Below are positions 1-8,393 of a stretch of 36,435 nucleotides of DNA, piece after piece. Below the pieces are notes generated by a model. That model searched no databases. It had not been told where the DNA came from and was given only the letters and a program-made list of their open reading frames with translations. Origin of the DNA: Kamptonema sp. UHCC 0994 (GTDB lineage Bacteria; Cyanobacteriota; Cyanobacteriia; Cyanobacteriales; Microcoleaceae); contig NZ_JARFTR010000126.1 of the NCBI RefSeq assembly GCF_029167235.1, positions 1 through 36,435 of the forward strand, written 5' to 3'. The position numbers and the translations under genes are program-made. Positions within the stretch are counted from its first letter, which is position 1, and each line of letters opens with the position of its first letter.

Positions 1-445
1 TCTCCCCCTCCCCCCCTCCCCTTTGATGCCGCGTAAATACCTTAACTCCTGAGAGGATTTTAATTTTTCCAGTCAATTCCAGCTTTAGTCCTTCATAATC
101 AGAGGTAAGTCCGCTTGTTGGTTTAGGAAAAACATCGACGGCTCCAGCTTCGAGCAATTGAAATACATTATAAGTATCCTCTGCCTGAACCGAAGCACTG
201 ATTACTAAAATCGGTCGTGGGAACTTTGCCATCACTTCCTTGATGAATTCCAGACCATTCATTTGAGCCATGTGAAAATCAGTACAGATCACATCTGGCC
301 GAACTTTTGGTATCACTGCCAATGCCTCTAAACCATTGCGAGCAGTTCCAACAACCTCAATTTCTGGCGACGAGGCAAATATTCTTTTGAGGACAATGAG
401 GACAACGGGGGAATCCTCTACTAACAAAACACGAATAGGAGCCAT
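1..445 (-). CDS. cheB: CheB-type response regulator, N-terminal receiver domain (cut by window edge)
   Basis: The frame opens at an ATG at 445 and runs off the left edge, so about 148 codons are visible. It is a receiver domain: acidic pocket near VEDSP (D11), phospho-acceptor Asp in CTDFHM (D56), and a conserved Lys in DVFPKPTSG. The stretch PILVISASVQ followed by LLEAGAVDVFPKP is the usual end of a CheB receiver, and the frame then enters a Gly/Arg-rich linker where the methylesterase domain would follow outside the window. CheB removes methyl groups from (or deamidates) chemoreceptor glutamates when phosphorylated by CheA. It lies 65 bases downstream of the CheA-receiver gene on the same strand, which fits one operon. 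A single-domain regulator is possible if a stop lies just outside, but the CheB-like end of the domain makes that less likely. Confidence 0.8.
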   Translation of the reverse strand, partial: MAPIRVLLVEDSPVVLIVLKRIFASSPEIEVVGTARNGLEALAVIPKVRPDVICTDFHMAQMNGLEFIKEVMAKFPRPILVISASVQAEDTYNVFQLLEAGAVDVFPKPTSGLTSDYEGLKLELTGKIKILSGVKVFTRHQRGGGEGE

Positions 446-510
446 CGTAGTCTATTTTGGCTAGTTTTGAAGCTGAAATTATATCTAAAATTATACTACA
501 TAAATGAGTG

Positions 511-2997
511 CTACACCAATCTGCCCAAGGTTTGCAACAACACTTCTTGATTGAAATTCCCTTTGGTAATGTAGGCATTTGCTCCGGCTTCTGCACCTCT
601 TTTTTTATCTTCATCTGAAGCCAAAGACGTAACTAAAATAATCGGTAAATCATTATATTCTCTATGCTGTCGAATCTTAGCAGTCAGGGCTAAACCATCT
701 AAATTAGGCATTTGTACGTCTGAGACAACAGCATCAAAAGCGCGAGTTTTTAACTTATTATAAGCATCTAATCCATCTACTGCTGTCACCACTTCATAGC
801 CGGCAGCTTCGAGAATCCGCTTTTCTTGAGTGCGGGTAGCGATTGAGTCTTCTGCTAACAATATAAGTTGCTTTTTTGTGACAGGATCGGTTCCCTGCTC
901 AGTCAGGGTAACTAATGGTGTGCGGGATACTGCTTGTTTGCGTATAGACTTAATCAAATCTTGGGGATTTAATACCATACAAACTTCGCCAGTACCGAGA
1001 ATAGTTGCACCAGCAATATTACGAACCCTTTTGAGCAAATGACTTTGAGGTTTGAGTACAACATCTTGTTCATCGATCAGAGCATCCACAAATAATCCTA
1101 ATTGCTCCTCACCAACTTTCAGGATGATACAAGGTATTTGTGCAGAATTAGCAATTAGCACTTGATTATTTTCCGTCTTTTTACTATTTTCTAACTCTCT
1201 GTTTTTCTGATTCAATGAATCCCAGACTTTATTATCTAGTTCTAGAAGATTTGCTAGTTTGGCAACTGATAGTGGCTCTCCATCTAGAACAATTGTTTCT
1301 CTACCTTCTAGCGGAAAAATATCAGACTGTGACACCAGTCTAGTTGTCTGTACAAACTCGACTGGTAAGGCGTAATAAATGTCACTTACAGCTACAATTA
1401 GGACGTGAGCAGTAGCGAGAGTGGTGCCGAGTAATAGCCGCAAAGTACATCCTTTTTCTGGTGTTGATTCTACTTGAATAGTGCCTTTTAGGGCTTCTAC
1501 ATTAGTTCTAACTACATCTAAACCTACCCCTCTGCCAGAGACTTCTGTAACAAATGTGCGCGTCGAAAAACCAGAAGAAAAAATCAGATGTTGAATTTGG
1601 CTAACGGTCATACTTGCGAGTTCTTCTTCTGTGCAAATACCACGTTTTATTGCCGTTTCCTTAATCTGGTCAATGTTTAAGCCTCTGCCGTTATCGGAGA
1701 CTTCAATTATGATATTAGTAGCAGTATTGTAGCCTTTAATGTGAATAGTAGCGATCCGGGGTTTGCTCTTTTTTTCACGCTCTGCTGGTGTTTCAACACC
1801 GTGATCGATAGCATTCCGAATCATGTGCATCAGAGGGTCTTTCATTTCTTCAAGAATGCGTTTGTCGGCTCTGGTTTCGCCCCCTTCAATGATTAGTTCT
1901 ATTTCCTTTCCTTCCTGTCTAGCTAAGTCTTTAACCATTCGGGGAAATAGATTAAAAATAGTAGACAAAGGCAGCAGTCGTAAAGTGCGAATACCTTCCT
2001 CTAATTCGTCAGCAATTAAATCTAGTCGGGCAGTATCTTCATAAACTCCTCTTCTTAAGCGATTGATGATAGTTCCTAAACTTTCTAAACGTTCTTCTGC
2101 ATATTGGTAGTATTTCTGCAATTGCGCTATTGTCCCATTTTTTGCAGCGCTATTTTGGAGGTTTTCTATCTGGTTGGCCGCGAAGCGATTGATGAAGGCA
2201 TTGCGGCTCCAATCTTCCCACAAGTTGGTAATTTCTTCGATTTCGGAGAGTCGGTGTGCAAGTCTAATTTTAGTAACTGTGAGTTCCCCTGCTTGCGTCA
2301 TTAAAGCATCGAGATTTTGGGTGGGAACCCGAATAGTTTCGATGCGGTAAGCGGGAGATATGGTGATATTTGCAGCGGTTTTTGTAGCGAGTTGAGGCAG
2401 CTTTTGTTCTAGATTTGTCTGTAAGGTCGAAGAGTCATTTGCTAAAGTTGCTTCTATATAACTTTCTTGTGAAACTGAAGGATCGGTGTTTAAATTTACG
2501 TCTACAAAGTTTATATCTTCTATTTCTAACTCCTGTATTATTTGGGTTTTACTTTCCTCTATTTGCAGGTTTTCCTGCGAGTTAATTTCTTCTATTTCTC
2601 TGTTACCTTGGGGTGGAGTAGAAGCGCCCATCATTGAAGCAAGGATGTAAAAACTATTGATGCCAGAAGGTTCCCCTGTAACAGCTTCGTTTACAAGTTT
2701 GCGAAGAGCGTCTAAACCTTGAGAAAGGCGATCGCTAATTTCAGGAATCCAAGCTGTTTCCCCCCGTTTTACACTTCCCAAAAGATGCTCCATTTGATGA
2801 GCTAATGTTGATACATCTTTTACGCCTAACATCCCAGCATCGCCTTTAAGGGAGTGGGTTTCTCGCAGCAATTCTTCTAATTTAGCGGAGTCACTGGGGT
2901 ATTTATCTAAATACAGAAATCCATCGTCTAGCTTCTGCAAATGTTCTTCGCTTGCAGTTTTAAATACATTTCTTAATTCTTCATCATCAACGATCAT
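511..2997 (-). CDS. cheA: Hybrid chemotaxis histidine kinase CheA with C-terminal receiver
   Basis: This 828-residue protein has an HPt domain (residues 1-110, phospho-acceptor H48 in ETHSLKGDAG), an acidic linker, a CheA dimerisation segment (about 222-350), a HATPase core (about 380-525; N-box HMIRNAIDHG, G1 VSDNGRG, G2 SGRGVGLDV), a CheW-like domain (about 530-685) and a receiver (about 709-828, D760 in VSDVQMP). It autophosphorylates and passes phosphate to its receiver and to CheB. The frame extends 15 codons further to a TTG at 3042, but that extension translates heptamer repeats (PLPITHYPLP), so I chose the ATG at 2997, where the conserved sequence starts. The preceding MCP gene ends 53 bases upstream, with no convincing ribosome-binding site because repeats fill the gap. 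Hybrid CheA-receiver kinases are common in cyanobacteria. Confidence 0.93.
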   Translation of the reverse strand: MIVDDEELRNVFKTASEEHLQKLDDGFLYLDKYPSDSAKLEELLRETHSLKGDAGMLGVKDVSTLAHQMEHLLGSVKRGETAWIPEISDRLSQGLDALRKLVNEAVTGEPSGINSFYILASMMGASTPPQGNREIEEINSQENLQIEESKTQIIQELEIEDINFVDVNLNTDPSVSQESYIEATLANDSSTLQTNLEQKLPQLATKTAANITISPAYRIETIRVPTQNLDALMTQAGELTVTKIRLAHRLSEIEEITNLWEDWSRNAFINRFAANQIENLQNSAAKNGTIAQLQKYYQYAEERLESLGTIINRLRRGVYEDTARLDLIADELEEGIRTLRLLPLSTIFNLFPRMVKDLARQEGKEIELIIEGGETRADKRILEEMKDPLMHMIRNAIDHGVETPAEREKKSKPRIATIHIKGYNTATNIIIEVSDNGRGLNIDQIKETAIKRGICTEEELASMTVSQIQHLIFSSGFSTRTFVTEVSGRGVGLDVVRTNVEALKGTIQVESTPEKGCTLRLLLGTTLATAHVLIVAVSDIYYALPVEFVQTTRLVSQSDIFPLEGRETIVLDGEPLSVAKLANLLELDNKVWDSLNQKNRELENSKKTENNQVLIANSAQIPCIILKVGEEQLGLFVDALIDEQDVVLKPQSHLLKRVRNIAGATILGTGEVCMVLNPQDLIKSIRKQAVSRTPLVTLTEQGTDPVTKKQLILLAEDSIATRTQEKRILEAAGYEVVTAVDGLDAYNKLKTRAFDAVVSDVQMPNLDGLALTAKIRQHREYNDLPIILVTSLASDEDKKRGAEAGANAYITKGNFNQEVLLQTLGRLV

Positions 2998-3001
2998 TTT
3001 T

Positions 3002-3034
3002 GGTAATGGGTAATGGGTAATGGGTAATGGGTAA
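3002..3034. repeat. Heptanucleotide STRR array, unit GGTAATG
   Basis: About four and a half uninterrupted copies of a seven-base unit lie between the MCP stop and the CheA start. The array ends a few bases before the cheA ATG, in the place of a ribosome-binding site. Such short tandem heptamers are a known feature of filamentous cyanobacterial genomes. Confidence 0.9.
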
Positions 3035-3050
3035 TTCTGCAATAAATATC

Positions 3051-4502
3051 CTAAACTACAGCTTTAAGTTCTAGTGCGGCTTCATTTAATTTTTGTGTAC
3101 CAACTTTAGTTTGACTGATACCGCTAGCTGTTTGGGCCGCAGCTTGGTTGAGAGAATTCATCGCATCAACTACCTGTTCGATGGCAATTACTTGCTGTTT
3201 AGCGTTCATAGAAATTTGTTGAGAACTCAAAACGACATTGTTAATTGCATTTGCTACACTTACAAAAGCTTGCGCTGTTTCCTCCGCAATATTTACTCCA
3301 GCTTCAACTGTCTTGGTTCCCTCATCGGTAACTATCACTGTCGAATTAATAGCCCTTTGAATATCAACCACCAGCAGATTAATTTTATCCGCTGATTTTT
3401 TACTCTGGTCGGCGAGTTTGCGAATTTCTGCGGCGACAACAGCAAATCCTTTGCCGTGTTCCCCTGCTCGTACTGCTTCAACTGCGGCATTTAGTGCCAG
3501 CATATTAGTTTGATTTGCTAGATCGCTTACCAAAGTTGAGATATTACCAATTTGATCGGTTTGTTCTCTTAATTGTATAATTTTTCCTTGCATCTCTGAC
3601 ACTTTAATTTGCAATGTTGCCATCGCTTCCAAGGTTTTTCCTACAGCTTTTGTTCCACCTCCAGCAAGGTTTAAAGCTTCCTTTGCTTCACTGGCAGCAC
3701 TTTCTATCTGCTGTGCAGTTGCCCTTGAAGATGCGCCCAATTCATCCATTGTCGTAGTGGTTTGATTAACTGAAGCTGCTTGCTGAGTTGCCATCCGTTC
3801 CTGTTCCTCGACCGTTGTTGCAATCTCAGTTGAAGATGTCGCGATCGCGCTGATTGCCTGATTAATTGTTTTGATAATACCTGATGAAATAAACCAAGCA
3901 ATAACTACATCAAAAAGCAGTAGGAACACTGAACCACTTACTAGCGACACGATCAAAAAGTTTAAACTTGCTTGAGCTTCTTTCATTTTTTCGTTTAGAA
4001 AATATTGTTCGTTTTTGCTAAATATGACGCTTAACTCATCAAATTCTTTAACGAAATCAGTGGCTTGGCCTTGGTTAAATAAAGCGATCGCTTCAGCTCT
4101 TTTGTTCTGTTTAATCAAGCTAATACTTCTGTTAGCATAATCAGAATATTCATTGACAAGTTCAACCATTTTGTTTAACTTAATTAACTGTTCTGGTATT
4201 TTAATTAGCGGTTTAACGCTGTTAGCACTTGTGGTAGCCAATTGTAATCCTGTTTGATAGTCAGTCAAAAAAAAGTCATCTCTTTTAATAAGATAGCCGC
4301 GCAAGTTACGAATCATTTGCTCAGCACCTCGTGACATATTATTATTTGCAATGATAATATTTTGTACTCTTTCTACTTCCTTGAAAGTATTAAATGTTTC
4401 ATTTACGGTTGAGTAAGTTAGCGCGACCAACCCCAGACATACAACTGCGGGAGTTGCATATCCTATTAACATCCGACTTCTGATTTTTAATTGATTAAAC
4501 AT
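3051..4502 (-). CDS. Methyl-accepting chemotaxis protein without HAMP domain
   Basis: This 483-residue chemoreceptor has TM1 at about 11-31, a mostly helical periplasmic segment at about 33-178 (four-helix-bundle type by appearance), TM2 at about 181-207 and a cytoplasmic helical hairpin to the end. The hairpin tip is recognisable from [20 protein letters not shown] and [18 protein letters not shown]. After TM2 the sequence passes directly into the coiled-coil methylation helix, with no HAMP linker. It presumably senses a periplasmic or membrane signal and controls the CheA-receiver kinase encoded 53 bases downstream. The ligand cannot be told from sequence. The upstream gap 4503-4678 contains no gene and would hold the promoter, although I found no clear consensus there. 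Confidence 0.93.
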   Translation of the reverse strand: MFNQLKIRSRMLIGYATPAVVCLGLVALTYSTVNETFNTFKEVERVQNIIIANNNMSRGAEQMIRNLRGYLIKRDDFFLTDYQTGLQLATTSANSVKPLIKIPEQLIKLNKMVELVNEYSDYANRSISLIKQNKRAEAIALFNQGQATDFVKEFDELSVIFSKNEQYFLNEKMKEAQASLNFLIVSLVSGSVFLLLFDVVIAWFISSGIIKTINQAISAIATSSTEIATTVEEQERMATQQAASVNQTTTTMDELGASSRATAQQIESAASEAKEALNLAGGGTKAVGKTLEAMATLQIKVSEMQGKIIQLREQTDQIGNISTLVSDLANQTNMLALNAAVEAVRAGEHGKGFAVVAAEIRKLADQSKKSADKINLLVVDIQRAINSTVIVTDEGTKTVEAGVNIAEETAQAFVSVANAINNVVLSSQQISMNAKQQVIAIEQVVDAMNSLNQAAAQTASGISQTKVGTQKLNEAALELKAVV

Positions 4503-4678
4503 TTGCAGCTTTTTCTTGAGTAAGTAATTTGATTGTTGAGGTCAACTTTAATTATACTTCCTAATAGTTGTTTGTTCACTGTAGATATTATTTCATAAAC
4601 TCAATGACTCACAGGAGAGGTATATCGATAGTGTGAGCCATTTTATAGTATTGGTATTCTGCCTTCTATTTCTCAGAA

Positions 4679-6892
4679 TTAAAACTCCCAAAAAGGCTTA
4701 ATTTCTCCTTGACGGATTGTATTAGTAGCAGAGTGAGTATTACCTTTGAGTTCGTAATAATACTTATCTTCCAAAAAGTCAACGCTAATCCCAGAAGGTG
4801 CTACTAATTGGCGAAATTTTTCCTGAGTGTAATCTTGACCGTCAATGATTGCACCGCGAGGGTTAGCAACTAGCAATTTACCGTTAACTGCTACACAGTT
4901 AACCATATTTGGCCACCAAGCATAACCACTATAACCGAACATTGCCGGAATTTGGATAATTTGATCGTCTGTCAGTTGAAACTCTTTTTTTAACTTTGAC
5001 AAAAGAGGGTTGATTTTTTCTTGTTGCAAATAAAGGTTATGCTGAATCAGCGATTTGTTATTGAGAGCCACACTAACTGTTGTTTGGGTGCTTAGATCGC
5101 GATTCACTATCGCATCATTGTAACCTTTTTGAGCTAGTTCTTCTAACAATTTTACTCCTGCTTCTGGACTCACAACTATTAATAATGGTTTGCCCGAATT
5201 GTTGGGTATAAAACTGATAATTTCATCAGCATTCCGAATTAAAAGCCAAGAAGTGTCAATGTCAACTGGTGGCCCTTGAACTTGCTGAGCTTTGATAAAA
5301 TCAACTACCTCTGGATTGAGTGTAGCAGTACCAGAATTACCATAATAAACTCGACCCATTGGATATCCAGGAATGGGCGGTGTTACTTCTAAATTACCGT
5401 ACCCATCTGCCCACTGATTGAGGATATCTAGCCGCCGCGATTCGCCGATTTTAAAAACCCCAAAGTCGGATTCTAACAGTGATTTATTATTATTGCCTTC
5501 GCTGTTTAGGGCTGAATTCAATGTGCGAATCCCAGATTTATCGGGAAACTGAACATAGCCAATTTCTTGAGTTTCTTGCATCCAAATACTATCACCTGGG
5601 GTTACTTTTGCTTTAGCGCCTGTCGGTTCTACTGCTTGCTTAATTTGAGATACAAATTCAGAATTTTCTACGCCGCGATCGCTTACATAAATTTCCTTGA
5701 CTGCTGCTGTATTGGGGGACATGATCCAAGGTGATACTCCCATTTGAATTGTGTCAGAAGCAATTTCTTTGCCATTTTTAGCGGCTGTGGCTTTGAGGGC
5801 AATTGCACCATTCCAGTTGCGATCGCGAAATTGTTTAGCTTCTACACCTAACACAATCTCGCGGTCAAAAACTAGGGGCTTTTTACCGGAAATATCTACA
5901 ATTTGCCAGCCATCAGTGGTTTTTTGGAAAACATTAATGTGGTTTATAGCGGCGGTATCAGCAGTGAGAAAGATTTGAGAACCGACAAATTCTTCTGATA
6001 GTTTCAATGCAATGGGAGCTAAATCTTGTACGTCCCGATCGCCATTTACTTTTTGATCTTGCCAATCGGGAATTCCTTTACGATCGTCATCATCATTGTT
6101 AAATAGTATCAGCGCCCCGCTAGATAAAGACCATTGTTCGCGTCTTTGTTCGTCTCGATCGTCAATTATGCCATCTCTGTTTGTATCGCCCAAAAAGGAA
6201 AAACCTAGAGGCGGTGTAACGCTAGTTGAGGGAATAGATAGCGGTGTAATGGTGGCGGGTTTGCTAACAGTTGCTTTTGCCTGTTTTTCTAACCGCTCCC
6301 TATTTTTAGCTTCTTCAATTGATCGTGCTAATTGCAATTCATAAGTGGCGACAGCAACATATCCCTGATATTCGATAGTTTTTTCAATTACTTTATCAGT
6401 TAGGAAAGATTCTTGAGGAATTTGGCGCAAAATTTCGATTGCTTCTTGCCATAAATTTTGCGATCGCTTCCAGGTAGCTGCGTTAGGGTTCGGTATGCGT
6501 CCAATTTCCACAGCTTGCCTTGCTAGTTTAGCAGCTTGCTGCCAAGTATTATTTGCTTTTTCTTCAATAAGAATGCTAGCTTCAACTGCTTGAAGATTTT
6601 GGATAGAATTTTCGGACTGTTGGCGCTGGATTTCTTCTCTCCAGGGTTCTGGAAAGAGAGTGCGATCGCTATTTTGGGTGAGTTTATTTAAGTCAGCTTT
6701 GAGGCGATCGCGCAGTTTATAAAGTTCTGGTAGCGATCGCGCAGTCGGAGTCGCCTCTTGAAGCTGGTAGGTTTGGATCGTTGAGTTGACGGAAGATTGA
6801 GCAAGTGTGTGGGGGACAGCAACCCAAACGATACTAACCACGACACCGAAGGCATTGACGAGAGCGATCGCAACGTACCGAATCCAGCGCAT
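4679..6892 (-). CDS. Secreted protein-arginine deiminase (PAD) family protein, catalytic residues replaced
   Basis: This 737-residue protein has a signal peptide (about 1-32, ending HTLAQ), a helical N-terminal region (about 50-205), then the PAD middle domain (about 230-390; Ca-site-like DTNRDGIIDDRD, then ALILFNNDDDD) and PAD catalytic fold (about 388-737; starts SPWIMSPNT, with EIGYVQFP, GYGNLEVTPP, AQQVQGPPV and PNMVNC). Against remembered human PAD4, D350, H471 and C645 fall on E440 (WMQE), N554 (IRNADE) and S721 (NTHSATN); only D473 is kept (D556). The nucleotides at the C-terminal site read TCT (Ser). The protein is therefore probably not a deiminase and may be a calcium-dependent binding protein of the periplasm or outside. 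GAGGA precedes the ATG. It lies 94 bases downstream of nadC on the same strand, with no obvious functional link. Confidence 0.85.
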   Translation of the reverse strand: MRWIRYVAIALVNAFGVVVSIVWVAVPHTLAQSSVNSTIQTYQLQEATPTARSLPELYKLRDRLKADLNKLTQNSDRTLFPEPWREEIQRQQSENSIQNLQAVEASILIEEKANNTWQQAAKLARQAVEIGRIPNPNAATWKRSQNLWQEAIEILRQIPQESFLTDKVIEKTIEYQGYVAVATYELQLARSIEEAKNRERLEKQAKATVSKPATITPLSIPSTSVTPPLGFSFLGDTNRDGIIDDRDEQRREQWSLSSGALILFNNDDDDRKGIPDWQDQKVNGDRDVQDLAPIALKLSEEFVGSQIFLTADTAAINHINVFQKTTDGWQIVDISGKKPLVFDREIVLGVEAKQFRDRNWNGAIALKATAAKNGKEIASDTIQMGVSPWIMSPNTAAVKEIYVSDRGVENSEFVSQIKQAVEPTGAKAKVTPGDSIWMQETQEIGYVQFPDKSGIRTLNSALNSEGNNNKSLLESDFGVFKIGESRRLDILNQWADGYGNLEVTPPIPGYPMGRVYYGNSGTATLNPEVVDFIKAQQVQGPPVDIDTSWLLIRNADEIISFIPNNSGKPLLIVVSPEAGVKLLEELAQKGYNDAIVNRDLSTQTTVSVALNNKSLIQHNLYLQQEKINPLLSKLKKEFQLTDDQIIQIPAMFGYSGYAWWPNMVNCVAVNGKLLVANPRGAIIDGQDYTQEKFRQLVAPSGISVDFLEDKYYYELKGNTHSATNTIRQGEIKPFWEF

Positions 6893-6957
6893 TAGTTTAT
6901 CCTCAGCTACTAAGCTAAATCTTAGCAGGATTATGCACTCATAGCGGTTTTCAGCCT

Positions 6958-6991
6958 GTTAACAGTTAACTATTAACCTTTAACTGTTAAC
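6958..6991. terminator. 12-bp perfect inverted repeat at the nadC stop codon
   Basis: GTTAACAGTTAA at 6958-6969 is exactly mirrored by TTAACTGTTAAC at 6980-6991 around a 10-base loop, overlapping the nadC stop. It could act as a terminator or 3' stabiliser for nadC. No run of T follows on the minus strand, so factor-independent termination is uncertain. The AT-rich heptamer style also resembles the STRRs. Confidence 0.45.
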
Positions 6992-7859
6992 AACTAACAA
7001 ATTTCATGCTTAAATCTAGCCAAGTTGAACGGGTAATGGGAGCACTGGTTGAAATGTAGTCTACCCCAGTTTCAGCTACACTTCTAATTGTTTCTAAGCT
7101 AATATTTCCAGAGGCTTCGATTTTGATTCTTCTGCTATGCTGACGAATAATTTCAACTGCCTGACGCATTAAGTCAACCGACATATTATCTAACATGATT
7201 ATGTCTGCTTCATGTTTTAAAGCCGTCTCTACTTCTGCCAGAGTTTCTGTTTCTACTTCTACTGTTAAAGGATAGGGAATTGTGAGCCTAATCCGAGCGA
7301 TAGCTTCTCCAATTCCCCCCGCAGCAGCAATGTGATTATCTTTAATCATTACTCCATCATCTAACCCCATCCTGTGATTCCGAGCACCGCCAATTTGAGT
7401 GGCATACTTTTCTAATATTCTCAATCCCGGTGTTGTTTTGCGGGTATCTACCAGTTGCACTGGCAAATCGGCTATTTGATCGACATATTTGCGAGTAAAA
7501 GTAGCAATGCCACTGAGACGCATAGCTAAGTTCAATGCTACTCTTTCTCCCGTTAATAAAGCATCAAAATTGCCCGAAATTTCTGCAATAATTTTTCCTT
7601 TTTCACACCATTCTCCTTCTGAGACTTGTGGGATAAAGTTGACATTGCTATCTAAAAGGTAAAATACTCTGGCAGCGATCGGTAATCCCGCAATGACTCC
7701 AGACTCTTTAACTATCCATTTAGCTGTGCTCTGGATGCTTTGAGTGGGAAATAAGGCTGACGTGGTGCGATCGCCCCTACCGATATCCTCTACCAGCCAA
7801 CTTTGTAACAGCGAGTCTAACACAATCCAAGGAGGAAGCGGAGAAAAAGATTTAATCAT
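6987..7859 (-). CDS. nadC: Nicotinate-nucleotide pyrophosphorylase (quinolinate phosphoribosyltransferase)
   Basis: This 290-residue protein has the usual length for NadC, which makes nicotinate mononucleotide from quinolinate and PRPP in de novo NAD synthesis in the cytoplasm. Family motifs are present in order: EDIGRGDRTT (about 24-33), GERVALNLAMRLSGIAT, VDTRKTTPGLR, the Arg/His-rich QIGGARNHRMGLDDGVMIK, DNHI, VEVETETLAE, DIIMLDNMS, and ASGNISLETIRSVAETGVDYIS near the end. The ATG at 7859 is the first in frame and lies just before the conserved N terminus. A heptamer repeat array starts about 27 bases upstream of it. The gene is monocistronic or co-transcribed with the PAD-like gene; no other NAD gene is in the window. 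Confidence 0.96.
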   Translation of the reverse strand: MIKSFSPLPPWIVLDSLLQSWLVEDIGRGDRTTSALFPTQSIQSTAKWIVKESGVIAGLPIAARVFYLLDSNVNFIPQVSEGEWCEKGKIIAEISGNFDALLTGERVALNLAMRLSGIATFTRKYVDQIADLPVQLVDTRKTTPGLRILEKYATQIGGARNHRMGLDDGVMIKDNHIAAAGGIGEAIARIRLTIPYPLTVEVETETLAEVETALKHEADIIMLDNMSVDLMRQAVEIIRQHSRRIKIEASGNISLETIRSVAETGVDYISTSAPITRSTWLDLSMKFVSC

Positions 7860-7885
7860 TATCCATCAAGGAAGAAAGACTCAGT

Positions 7886-7961
7886 TTACCAATTAGCAAT
7901 TAGCAATTAGCCATTAGCAATTAGCAATTAGCCATTACCAATTACCAATTACCAATTACCA
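7886..7961. repeat. Heptanucleotide STRR array, units AATTAGC and AATTACC
   Basis: About ten or eleven head-to-tail seven-base units, first of the AATTAGC/CATTAGC type and then AATTACC, fill the gap between nadC and the 5S terminator. The unit types also appear in the array at 34259-34389. Confidence 0.9.
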
Positions 7962-8005
7962 AAACACTAAGACTCTTTTCCTTCATTGCTGGAAAAGAGC
8001 CTTAG
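7959..8005 (-). terminator. Terminator hairpin downstream of 5S rRNA (possibly bidirectional)
   Basis: Two 15-base arms at 7967-7981 and 7991-8005 pair with one mismatch around a 9-base loop (CTAAGACTCTTTTCC against GGAAAAGAGCCTTAG). On the minus strand the stem starts 11 bases after the 5S 3' end and is followed by TGTTTTGG. On the plus strand the arm is followed by TTTTATATT. It fits an intrinsic terminator for the 5S transcript. Confidence 0.8.
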
Positions 8006-8015
8006 TTTTATATTA

Positions 8016-8133
8016 TCCTGGCACCGAGCTATTTTTCCAGGCAGTTACCCACCAAGTATCTTCGCCGCAGCAGCGTTTAACATCCGAGTTCGGGATGGGA
8101 TCGGTGTGGTTCCACCGCGCCATTGGCACCAAG
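8016..8133 (-). rRNA. rrf: 5S ribosomal RNA, stand-alone gene
   Basis: Read on the minus strand this is a full 5S rRNA of about 118 bases. The 5' arm CTTGGTGCC pairs throughout with the 3' arm GGTGCCAGG to make helix I, and the conserved internal segments GGAACCACACCGATCCCATC, CCGAACTCGGATGTTAAACG and GGTGGGTAACTGCC are present. Ends are placed by helix I and may be off by one or two bases. There is no 23S, 16S or tRNA sequence beside it: a channel gene lies upstream and nadC downstream. It has its own promoter about 100 bases upstream and a hairpin terminator just downstream, so it is an independent unit. The leader contains a stem (GATGC...GCATC, enclosing CTTACCTC and GAGGCAAG) that may serve processing. 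Confidence 0.95.
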
Positions 8134-8234
8134 AAAGCTTTTTAAACTCTCAATGCTTTTGGGCGTTAAGCTAGATGCTTTACTTGCCTCTCTTTATCTG
8201 AGGTAAGTTGCATCTTTTTTGCTTCACCTTTAAT

Positions 8235-8263
8235 AACCTAGCAAGTTTTCCCAACTGTGTCAA
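8235..8263 (-). promoter_or_regulatory. Strong sigma-70-type promoter for the 5S rRNA gene
   Basis: On the minus strand a perfect -35 TTGACA (8263-8258) is separated by 17 bases from TAGGTT (8240-8235), which is preceded by TGC and so looks like an extended -10. The start point would be near 8228, giving a leader of roughly 95 bases before the 5S rRNA. Confidence 0.75.
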
Positions 8264-8312
8264 CCCCTTTCTGAAATTTTTTTCAACGGTCGATCGAGAG
8301 TTGCAAACTCAT

Positions 8313-8360
8313 AGTCCGCGCAGGCGGACTTAGTTTGTATAGCCGCGATTTCCAATCGCC
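8313..8360. repeat. Dispersed double-hairpin repeat
   Basis: Two perfect inverted repeats lie side by side: AGTCCGC-gcag-GCGGACT (8313-8330) and GCGATT-tcc-AATCGC (8345-8359), joined by TAGTTTGTATAGCC. This arrangement resembles small dispersed repeats I recall from other cyanobacteria. It sits downstream of the channel gene and upstream of the 5S promoter. The rest of the gap 8134-8393 contains only the 5S leader and promoter. Confidence 0.7.
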
Positions 8361-8393
8361 AGGACAAGTATAGTTTTAAGATCATACTTAGTA

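Noticed and set aside
2998-3042. N-terminal extension of the first CheA to a TTG start
   Set aside because: The extension translates the heptamer repeats and has no CheA similarity; the HPt domain begins at the ATG at 2997.
8134-8234. 3' end of a 23S rRNA next to the 5S gene
   Set aside because: The sequence does not resemble a 23S 3' end, and a consensus promoter lies just upstream, which suits a leader of an independent 5S unit.
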